8,844 nucleotides of DNA, from NCBI GenBank assembly GCA_046726955.1, contig JBKPBQ010000098.1, positions 1 to 8,844 on the forward strand. Reading direction: 5' to 3'. Below are positions 1-5,425 of this stretch, in pieces; within the stretch, counting starts at the first letter, position 1, and every line of letters begins with the position of its first letter. The stretch is from CAVPGH01 sp046726955 (lineage in GTDB: Bacteria; Acidobacteriota; Vicinamibacteria; Fen-336). The notes under the pieces are model-generated. The model searched no databases. It was not told the DNA's origin and saw nothing but the letters and a program-made list of their open reading frames with translations. Both the position numbers and the translations under genes were made by a program.

Positions 1-1437
1 CACGAGCACTGCGGCGATCCGCAAGCTCTCGAGATCGCCCTCAGCCTGGTCGGGTGGATCCGGCGCTGGGCCGAGCCGATCGGCGACGACGCGATGGCCC
101 GCCTCCTCGAGGTCGAGTACGGCGGGATGAACGAGTTCCTCTACGACCTCTACGCGGTGACCGGCGACCGCGCGCACGCGGATCTCGCGCATCGCTTCGA
201 CCACGCCCGGGTCTTCGATCCTCTCGCGGAGGGACGCGACGAGCTCAAGGGGCAGCACGCCAACACCCAGCTCGCGAAGCTGCTGGGCGCAGCGCGCCGT
301 TACGAGTTGTTCGGCGAGGAGCGGTACCGCCGGCTCGTCGAGTTCTTCTGGAAGCAGGTCGCCGAGCAGCGCTCGTACTGCACGGGCGGCACGAGCAACG
401 GCCAGCGGTGGCGCACCGAGCCCGGGATCCTCGCCCGCGAGCTGAGCGCCACCACGCAGGAGTGCTGCTGCACCTACAACATGCTCAAGCTCACGCGGCA
501 CGTCTTCTCCTGGAACCCGGAGGCCCGCTACGCCGACTTCCACGAGCGCGCCTTCCTCAACGGGATCCTGGGCACCATGAATCCGTCCGACGCGATGACG
601 ACGTTCTACGTGCCGCTCGAAGCGGGCTACTGGAAGCTGTTCAGCCTCCCCTTCGACTCGTTCTGGTGCTGCACCGGAACCGGCGTCGAGAGCTTCGCCA
701 AGCTCGGCGACAGCGTCTTCTTCCACGACGACGAGAGCCTCTACGTGAACCTCTTCGTGCCCGCGCGGGTCGAGTGGCCGGAGAAGGGCCTCGTCGTGCG
801 CCAGGAGACGCGCTTCCCCGACGACGACCGGATCGACCTCGAGCTCCAATGCGAGAAGCCGGTGGCGCTCCGCCTCCGCGTCCGCGTTCCCTACTGGGCG
901 ACGCGGGGTATCGCGGTCAAGCTCAACGGGGAGGCGCAGCCGGCGGCGGCGTCGCCGTCCAGCTACTTCGAGATCGCGAGGACCTGGAAGACCGGCGACC
1001 GACTGGAGGTGCGCCTGCCCATGAGCCTCCACGCGCAGCCGATGCCCGACGACCGGACGGTGCAGGCGTTCCTGTACGGTCCCCTGGTGCTCGCCGGTCC
1101 GCTCGGCAACGAGGGCGTGACGTACGAGATGATGTACGCCGACCCCGTGAACGCGCGACGCGGCGAGGGGATGCGCGGCCAGCCGGTCGCTGCTCCCGAT
1201 CTCGTGGCGCCCTCGAGCCGTATCGAGGACTGGATCAAGCCGGTGGGCGATCCCTCCATCGAGCAGCGCGACGTCGAGGTCGTGGCGGGAAGCCCGGGCG
1301 ATTGGACACGCGTCGTGGGCGAGGGCGCCCTCGCGTTCCGCATCACGAAGCAGGAACGCCCCCTGTCCCTCGTCCCCTTGAACCGCCTCTTCGGCCAGCG
1401 CTACGTGGTCTACTGGCGGGTGAAGCCGGCAGGCTGA
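1..1437 (+). CDS. GH127-type (DUF1680) glycoside hydrolase, beta-L-arabinofuranosidase-like, 5'-truncated
   Basis: The frame is open from the first base to TGA at 1435, giving 478 residues; the start, any signal peptide and the N-terminal part lie outside the window. Family members are usually 600 residues or more, so the visible part is the end of the (alpha/alpha)6 barrel plus the C-terminal beta-domains. In this family (Bifidobacterium longum HypBA1 is the model) a Glu and three Cys hold zinc, and one of a Cys-Cys pair is the nucleophile. The matching residues, numbered from base 1, are E154 and C156 in QECCCTYNMLKLTRH, and C223-C224 in FWCCTGTGVESFAKLGD. The acid/base Glu is expected in the TGGTS-NG-E motif, but here residue 135 is Gln (NGQRW, codon CAG at 403-405). 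The likely role is release of L-arabinofuranose or a related sugar from plant-type glycans. The family call is firm; substrate and activity are not. The gene is separated from the next by a stem-loop and 75 bases. Confidence 0.88.
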   Translation, partial: HEHCGDPQALEIALSLVGWIRRWAEPIGDDAMARLLEVEYGGMNEFLYDLYAVTGDRAHADLAHRFDHARVFDPLAEGRDELKGQHANTQLAKLLGAARRYELFGEERYRRLVEFFWKQVAEQRSYCTGGTSNGQRWRTEPGILARELSATTQECCCTYNMLKLTRHVFSWNPEARYADFHERAFLNGILGTMNPSDAMTTFYVPLEAGYWKLFSLPFDSFWCCTGTGVESFAKLGDSVFFHDDESLYVNLFVPARVEWPEKGLVVRQETRFPDDDRIDLELQCEKPVALRLRVRVPYWATRGIAVKLNGEAQPAAASPSSYFEIARTWKTGDRLEVRLPMSLHAQPMPDDRTVQAFLYGPLVLAGPLGNEGVTYEMMYADPVNARRGEGMRGQPVAAPDLVAPSSRIEDWIKPVGDPSIEQRDVEVVAGSPGDWTRVVGEGALAFRITKQERPLSLVPLNRLFGQRYVVYWRVKPAG

Positions 1438-1438
1438 A

Positions 1439-1479
1439 GGCCGCCGTTGCCACGCGCCGAGGGGAATCCCCCGGCGGCC
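1439..1479 (+). terminator. Stem-loop just after the GH127 gene, possible terminator
   Basis: GGCCGCCG (1439-1446) pairs perfectly with CGGCGGCC (1472-1479), starting one base after the stop codon. A second inverted repeat, GGGGAATCCCC (1461-1471), sits inside the loop. No T-run follows, so this is not a classic intrinsic terminator. It could still stop transcription, or protect the 3' end of the GH127 mRNA. In such GC-rich DNA an 8-base stem can also occur by chance. Confidence 0.35.
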
Positions 1480-1491
1480 ACCGCGTAACCG

Positions 1492-1512
1492 TAAATATGG
1501 TAATATGGCCGG
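1492..1512 (+). promoter_or_regulatory. AT-rich promoter/operator candidate of vapBC with AATATGG direct repeats
   Basis: This is an AT-rich island in a GC-rich window. AATATGG occurs twice, at 1494-1500 and 1502-1508, one base apart. TAATAT at 1501-1506 resembles a sigma-70 -10 box and ends six bases before the GTG start of the antitoxin, so the transcript would begin at or very near the start codon. I see no good -35 box at the expected distance. VapB-type antitoxins commonly repress their own promoter by binding repeats over the -10 region, and these repeats are placed for that. The operator role is inferred. Confidence 0.45.
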
Positions 1513-1773
1513 GTGAAGACGACGATCGAGATTCCGGACCCGCTTTTTCGAAGAGCCAAGTCCACGGCTGCCGAACGCGGGCAATCGCTCAAGGAGCTCG
1601 TGACCGAGGCGCTGCAGGAAAAGCTCACGGGCAGAGCGGGTCGAGCTTCGGCGGCAGAACCGACCTGGATGAGGGGCTTCGGCGGACTCCGGCGGCTGCG
1701 CAAGGAAACCGCGCGTATCCAGGCACGGATCGACGAAGTCTTCGAGGTGGTCGAGCCCGAGGATCGCACTTGA
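1513..1773 (+). CDS. vapB: VapB-type ribbon-helix-helix antitoxin
   Basis: The product is an 86-residue protein that starts with GTG. Residues 2-6 (KTTIE) form the expected DNA-binding beta-strand. Residues 8-19 and 24-38 fit the two helices of a ribbon-helix-helix fold (RRAKSTAAERGQSLKELV). The C-terminal part, W52 to about D84, has the WMRGFGGL...I...IDEVFE.VEPED pattern common to antitoxins of PIN-domain toxins, where this tail wraps the toxin. The role is to neutralise VapC and, by dimer binding to the promoter, to repress the pair. No ribosome-binding site is seen before the GTG, and a -10-like box lies six bases upstream, so translation is probably leaderless. Its stop codon overlaps the start of the toxin gene, typical of co-translated pairs. 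Family assignment is from the N-terminal fold pattern, the tail and the neighbour. Confidence 0.87.
   Translation: MKTTIEIPDPLFRRAKSTAAERGQSLKELVTEALQEKLTGRAGRASAAEPTWMRGFGGLRRLRKETARIQARIDEVFEVVEPEDRT
1759..1772 (+). promoter_or_regulatory. Ribosome-binding site and TTG start of vapC inside the end of vapB
   Basis: GAGG at 1759-1762 is followed after seven bases by TTG at 1770-1772. The TTG overlaps the vapB stop TGA (1771-1773). This decides the vapC start, since no ATG or GTG lies near the first conserved Asp. A weak start codon coupled to the antitoxin stop should keep toxin output below antitoxin output. Confidence 0.6.
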
Positions 1774-2147
1774 TTCTCGACACGAAGGCCCTCTCTGCGT
1801 TCGTTGATGGGGATTCTGGCGTCGGGGATGCTCTGCGACAGCAGCGGCGGGCGGCGCTTCCCGTCATCGTGCTGGGCGAGTTTCGCTACGGCATAGCCGG
1901 ATCCCGCCATCGCGCCGCATACGAAGCGTGGCTGGAGACTCACCTTCCCCACTTCGAAATCCTAGCTGTAACGGACGAGACTGCCGTCGTCTATGCAGAC
2001 GTGCGTGTAGCTCTCCGGCGTGTCGGGCGTCCCATCCCGGCCAACGACGCGTGGATCGCCGCCCTCGCACGTCAGCATCGGCTCGCGGTCCTGAGCCGCG
2101 ACCAGCACTTCGACTACGTTCCAGGCCTCGAACGGAGAAGCTGGTAG
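1770..2147 (+). CDS. vapC: VapC-type PIN-domain ribonuclease toxin
   Basis: The product is a 125-residue single PIN domain. The four acidic residues that bind Mg/Mn in PIN nucleases are all visible: D4 in MILDTKAL, E37 in LGEFRYGI, D93 in ANDAWIAALA and D111 in SRDQHFD. VapC toxins are endoribonucleases that cut tRNA or rRNA and halt translation when the antitoxin is degraded; the target here cannot be told. I chose TTG at 1770 as start because it gives the standard N-terminus M-I-L-D-T, has GAGG at 1759-1762 seven bases upstream, and overlaps the antitoxin stop (TTGA). The same frame is open far upstream, but that stretch is the other frame of vapB and the GH127 gene. The toxin looks intact. 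Confidence 0.9.
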   Translation: MILDTKALSAFVDGDSGVGDALRQQRRAALPVIVLGEFRYGIAGSRHRAAYEAWLETHLPHFEILAVTDETAVVYADVRVALRRVGRPIPANDAWIAALARQHRLAVLSRDQHFDYVPGLERRSW

Positions 2148-2163
2148 TCGAGATCCGCAGGCG

Positions 2164-2200
2164 TTGACCCCTGTCGCACCGGCGGACTAGCCTCCTCGGG
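2164..2200 (+). promoter_or_regulatory. Candidate promoter of the GH13 gene, giving a leaderless mRNA
   Basis: TTGACC (2164-2169) and TAGCCT (2188-2193) are separated by 18 bases. The first matches five of six bases of the -35 consensus; the second is a weak -10 with the conserved TA and final T. Seven bases after the -10 comes the ATG at 2201, so transcription would begin at the start codon itself. No Shine-Dalgarno sequence stands before that ATG, which agrees with a leaderless transcript. The 53-base gap between vapC and this gene holds nothing else that I can see. Confidence 0.5.
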
Positions 2201-4120
2201 ATGGCCGTTCTCAGGGATTCCTCGCCGTCGCACCCCGCGCTCGTCGTTCCCCGCCTGCACCAGGCGCGCGAGGCGCTCGCCGCCCCGCAGGCCCTGCGTT
2301 CGCACTTCCATGAGCCCGACTACAGCCGACCCCTTCTCGAGGTCGCGCCGAGCCACCGCGCGCGGATCCTGGACGAGCTCTCGGTGCTCTACGGCCGACA
2401 GCGCGCCGAGGCCTTCTATCCCGAGCTGGAACGCATCATGCGCGTCTACTACGCGCACAAGACGTCGGAGATGGTCGCGGCCGACGCCTCTTTCGACCCC
2501 GCCGAGCGCTTCACGGAACGGGACGTCGTCCTGATCACGTACGGCGACCTCCTCACGAGCGAAGGGCAGAAGCCTCTCAGCGGCCTCTCCGCCTTCCTCC
2601 GCGTGTTCATGCGGGGAGCCATCAACACGATCCACATCCTCCCGTTCTTCCCGTACTCCTCCGACCGGGGCTTCTCGATCATCGACTTCGAGGAGGTCGA
2701 CCCCCGGCTCGGGAGCTGGGAGAACATCGACGAGCTGGGCCTCAGCTTCAGGCTGATGTTCGACGGCGTCTTCAACCACGTCTCGGCGAAGAGCCGCTGG
2801 TTCCAGAGCTACCTCAACGGCGATCCCGCCTTCCGGGACTTCTTCATCGCCTTCAGCACGAAGGATGCGATCGACCGGGATCACCTGCGCCTCATCCTGC
2901 GGCCGCGGACCTCGGACCTGCTCAGCCCGTTCCGCACGATCGACGGTCCACGCTTCGTGTGGACGACGTTCAGCGCCGACCAGGTGGACCTCAACTACCG
3001 CAACGAGCACGTGCTGCTGCGCATCGTCGAGGTCCTTCTCTACTATGTCCGGCGGGGGGCCGGCCTCGTCCGCCTGGACGCGATCACGTACGTCTGGCGC
3101 GAGCTCGGGACGCGGTGCGCGCACCTCAAGGAGACCCACGCGCTCGTGCAGCTCTTCCGCGCCGTTCTCGACGCGGTGGCCCCGCAGGTCGCGCTCGTCA
3201 CGGAGACGAACGTCCCCCACGCCGACAACGTGAGCTATTTCGGGGACGGGACGAACGAGGCGCAGATGGTCTACAACTTCGCGCTGCCGCCCCTCGTCCT
3301 GCACACGCTCCAGACCGGGTCGTCGGCGCGGCTCGCGCGCTGGGCGAGTGGGCTCGCCCACGTCTCCGATACTGCTACCTTCTTCAACTTCCTCGCGTCC
3401 CACGACGGCGTCGGGCTGCTCGGGGCGGAAGGGATCCTCAGCCGCGAGGAGATTGCCGCCCTCGTCGAGGGCTGCCAGAAGCGGGGCGGCCTCGTCTCGT
3501 ATCGCGACACCGGCGACGGCGACCGCAGCCCCTACGAGCTGAACGTCACGTGGTACAGCGCGCTCAACGGCGACGACGGCGCGGAGCCCCAGTCGCTGCA
3601 AGTCGAGCGCGTCATCGCCAGCTGCGCGATCGCGCTGGCCCTTCGCGGCGTTCCCGGCATCTACCTTCCCAGCCTCTTCGGGGCGAAGAACGACACCGAG
3701 GCGGTCCTCGCCGGCCGGGAGGCACGCGCGATCAACCGGAAGACGATCGACGAGGAGGCGCTCTTCGGCCTGCTGGGCGATCGAGGGTCCTGGGTGCACC
3801 AGGTCGCGGTGCGCTACCGGCGGCTCATCAAGCGCCGCGTGGCCATGCCCGCGTTCCACCCGAACGCGGAGCAGCGCGTGCTCTTCCCGAGTGACGCGGT
3901 CTTCGCGGTGATGCGGCAGACGCGCGACGGGCGCCAGCGCGTCCTGGCCGTCACGAACGTCACGGCTCGCCCGCAGCACGTCCGGTTCTCCGACGAGGAC
4001 CTCGGCGATCCGCGCCGCGCCTGGCGCGACGTGCTGAGCCGCGAGCTCCTCGGCCGCCGCGCCGGCGGGCTCGAGGTCTCGCTCAAGCCCTACGGCGTGG
4101 TCTGGCTCACGCCCGTTTGA
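2201..4120 (+). CDS. GH13 subfamily 18-like sugar phosphorylase (sucrose or glucosylglycerate phosphorylase type)
   Basis: The 639-residue protein has no signal peptide and should be cytoplasmic. The four GH13 signature regions are present: DGVFNH (188-193); VRLDAITYVWRELGT with nucleophile D293; VTETNVPH with acid/base E335; and FLASHDG with transition-state stabiliser D402. The exact style of these regions, plus YFGDGTNEAQMVYNFALPPL (346-365), is that of the sucrose / glucosylglycerate phosphorylase subfamily rather than amylases. Such enzymes split an alpha-glucoside with phosphate to alpha-glucose-1-phosphate plus an acceptor, saving ATP. The acceptor (fructose, fructose phosphate, glycerate or glycerol) cannot be read from the sequence. 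The C-terminal 90 or so residues fit the usual small beta-domain. It is longer than E. coli YcjM (about 560 residues), mostly through an N-terminal extension of about 60 residues. No transporter or kinase gene is adjacent, so the sugar may come from internal compatible-solute pools. Confidence 0.85.
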   Translation: MAVLRDSSPSHPALVVPRLHQAREALAAPQALRSHFHEPDYSRPLLEVAPSHRARILDELSVLYGRQRAEAFYPELERIMRVYYAHKTSEMVAADASFDPAERFTERDVVLITYGDLLTSEGQKPLSGLSAFLRVFMRGAINTIHILPFFPYSSDRGFSIIDFEEVDPRLGSWENIDELGLSFRLMFDGVFNHVSAKSRWFQSYLNGDPAFRDFFIAFSTKDAIDRDHLRLILRPRTSDLLSPFRTIDGPRFVWTTFSADQVDLNYRNEHVLLRIVEVLLYYVRRGAGLVRLDAITYVWRELGTRCAHLKETHALVQLFRAVLDAVAPQVALVTETNVPHADNVSYFGDGTNEAQMVYNFALPPLVLHTLQTGSSARLARWASGLAHVSDTATFFNFLASHDGVGLLGAEGILSREEIAALVEGCQKRGGLVSYRDTGDGDRSPYELNVTWYSALNGDDGAEPQSLQVERVIASCAIALALRGVPGIYLPSLFGAKNDTEAVLAGREARAINRKTIDEEALFGLLGDRGSWVHQVAVRYRRLIKRRVAMPAFHPNAEQRVLFPSDAVFAVMRQTRDGRQRVLAVTNVTARPQHVRFSDEDLGDPRRAWRDVLSRELLGRRAGGLEVSLKPYGVVWLTPV

Positions 4121-4132
4121 GCGCCGCGCTCA
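4118..4132. terminator. Hairpin spanning both convergent stop codons, possible bidirectional terminator
   Basis: TGAGCG-CCG-CGCTCA is a perfect six-base stem with a three-base loop. Its left TGA is the stop codon of the GH13 gene, and its right TCA is the stop of the Clp gene read on the minus strand. The stems are therefore symmetrical for both transcripts. There is no T-run on either side. The location between two genes facing each other supports a role in ending or separating the transcripts, but pairing of the two stop codons supplies half of the stem by itself. Confidence 0.4.
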
Positions 4133-5305
4133 GCTGCGGGCGGCGGGGTGCGCCGCGGCCACCTGCTCGGTGTCGATGACGAACCCGGCGGCCACCAGCG
4201 CTTCGCGCAGCCGGTGCTCGGTGAGAAGGCGGTCCCGGTGGGCGGCGGTGAGACGGCTCGCGGGGTCGGTCTCCTCGAGCCGGCGGACGCTGTCCGGCTT
4301 CACCACCTCCGGCCGCGGCGTCACGTGGCCGGTGACGAGGCGTTCTAATCCGAGGCCCATCGCCTCGAGCGCCTTGTAGGTCCCGATCGAGAAGCGCTCC
4401 AGCAGGTTCCCGCGCGCCGACATGAGGGTCAGGAGCGCGTCCATCGCCTCGCGCTCCGCCGCGAGGAGCCGGGTGCGCTCCGCCCCGAGGGTGGCGATCT
4501 CCTCGGGGTGGTCCCGAGGGTGGGTGAGGCGGTCGAGCGCGCAGGCCTCGTCGAGGAGGTCGATCGCCTTGTCGGGCTGCTTGCGCTCGCGGGCGTCCGG
4601 GCCCTTCTCGGAGAGATCGATCGACTGGTCGAGCGCGGCGTCGGTGATCGCCAGCAGGTGGTGCATCTCCAGCCGCGGCCGGCGCGCGCGCAGCACGTCG
4701 AGGGTCTGCTCGCGGCTGAGCTCCGTGACGTCCACGGGGTGGAAGCGCCGCTCGAGGGCCGCATCGGGGCGGATGTACCGCTCGTACTCGTCGCGGGTGG
4801 TGGCGCCGATCACCCGCAGCTCGCCGCGCGACAGAGCGGGCTTCAGCAGGTTGGCGGCGTCGAGCGGCTGGCCCATCGCGGAACCGGCGCCGATGAGGTT
4901 GTGCAGCTCGTCGATGAAGAGGATCACGTCGGGATCGCGGCTCGCCTGGTCGATGACGCCCTGCAGGCGCTTCTCGAACTGCCCGCGGAACGTCGTGCCC
5001 GCGATGAGGTCGATGTGCGAGAGCGCCAGGATGCGAGCGGGCGTCAATGCCTTCGGCACTCGGCCGGCCACCACGCGCTGGGACAGGCCCTCGACGATCG
5101 CGGTCTTTCCGACACCGGCCTCGCCCACGAGCACGGGATTGTTCTTCGACTGGCGGAGGAGGATCGCGATCACGCGGTCGGTTTCTGCGTCGCGGCAGCG
5201 AACGGGCTCGAGCTCGTCGCGCAGCGCCGCGTCGGTGAGGTCGCGCGTGTAGGTCTCGAGCGCGTGACGCTCGCGGCCGAGGAGCGTGAGGTCGAACGGT
5301 TCCAT
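4130..5305 (-). CDS. Single-module Clp/Hsp100 AAA+ ATPase (ClpA/ClpB/ClpC first-domain homologue)
   Basis: The 391-residue protein matches the linker and first AAA+ domain (D1) of ClpA/B/C. YTRDLTDAALRDELEPV (19-35) is the usual entry to D1. Then come Walker A GEAGVGKT (61-68), pore loop GTTFRGQFEKRL (103-114), Walker B ILFIDE (128-133), sensor GATT (167-170), arginine fingers in ALERRF (183-188) and PDKAIDLLDEACA (244-256) of the small lid. The N-terminal substrate-receptor domain and the whole second ATPase domain are absent, where ClpA/B have about 760-860 residues. No IGF/IGL loop for ClpP binding is seen. Odd residues: the adenine-contact VIGRD is VRCRD (35-39), and the pore tyrosine is phenylalanine. 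The last 110 or so residues are not recognised. It probably remodels proteins in the cytoplasm; partner unknown. Start ATG at 5305 is the first in frame. It stands alone, convergent to the GH13 gene and divergent from the ligase operon. Confidence 0.85.
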   Translation of the reverse strand: MEPFDLTLLGRERHALETYTRDLTDAALRDELEPVRCRDAETDRVIAILLRQSKNNPVLVGEAGVGKTAIVEGLSQRVVAGRVPKALTPARILALSHIDLIAGTTFRGQFEKRLQGVIDQASRDPDVILFIDELHNLIGAGSAMGQPLDAANLLKPALSRGELRVIGATTRDEYERYIRPDAALERRFHPVDVTELSREQTLDVLRARRPRLEMHHLLAITDAALDQSIDLSEKGPDARERKQPDKAIDLLDEACALDRLTHPRDHPEEIATLGAERTRLLAAEREAMDALLTLMSARGNLLERFSIGTYKALEAMGLGLERLVTGHVTPRPEVVKPDSVRRLEETDPASRLTAAHRDRLLTEHRLREALVAAGFVIDTEQVAAAHPAARS

Positions 5306-5329
5306 GGCCCTCGGAACATGAAAGCATTA

Positions 5330-5339
5330 CCGGGCCCGG
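5330..5339. repeat. 10-base perfect palindrome in the divergent intergenic region
   Basis: CCGGGCCCGG reads the same on both strands and lies 24 bases upstream of the Clp start and 83 bases upstream of the ligase start. It could be an operator or simply a GC-rich chance palindrome. The 117-base gap between the divergent genes holds this and the -10 box at 5394; I saw nothing else convincing. Confidence 0.3.
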
Positions 5340-5393
5340 AGGACAAGGACGCGCGGCTCGCGCCGCTGGCGCTCGAACCCGCCCGCGTTGCAA

Positions 5394-5399
5394 CATAAT
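5394..5399 (+). promoter_or_regulatory. Candidate -10 box of the ligase-dehydrogenase operon
   Basis: CATAAT matches five of six bases of the sigma-70 -10 consensus and stands out as AT-rich in GC-rich DNA. Transcription would start near 5406, leaving a short leader that contains the GGAG ribosome-binding site. No clear -35 box is seen 16-18 bases upstream, so the promoter may need an activator, which would fit an inducible catabolic operon. Confidence 0.4.
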
Positions 5400-5412
5400 C
5401 CCGGCAGGTCTT

Positions 5413-5425
5413 GGAGACACGGATG
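5413..5425 (+). promoter_or_regulatory. Ribosome-binding site that fixes the ligase start at ATG 5423
   Basis: GGAG at 5413-5416 is six bases before ATG at 5423. An in-frame TTG at 5411 would add four residues but overlaps this site and has no ribosome-binding site of its own, so ATG 5423 is preferred. Confidence 0.65.

Noticed and set aside
54..1769. Long plus-strand open frame that reads through GH127 and vapB into vapC
   Set aside because: The protein is Arg/Pro/Ala-rich and low in recognisable motifs until the PIN domain. It is the third frame of GC-rich genes; only 1770-2147 is real.
2114..3979. 621-codon minus-strand open frame opposite the GH13 gene
   Set aside because: The opposite strand encodes a clear GH13 enzyme with all catalytic motifs. 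The antisense product is rich in Arg, Glu and Val without any domain, as expected from a shadow of GC-biased codons.
1..4120. A polysaccharide utilisation locus linking the GH127 and GH13 enzymes
   Set aside because: No transporter, SusC/D pair or sugar regulator is present, the enzymes act on unrelated linkages, and a vapBC pair with its own promoter lies between them.
4508..5398. 296-codon plus-strand open frame opposite the Clp gene
   Set aside because: It is a shadow of the Clp frame: the minus strand has Walker A, Walker B and arginine-finger motifs, and this frame has none.
5411..5422. TTG at 5411 as start of the ligase
   Set aside because: It overlaps the GGAG that serves ATG 5423 and has no upstream ribosome-binding site; it would add only four residues.
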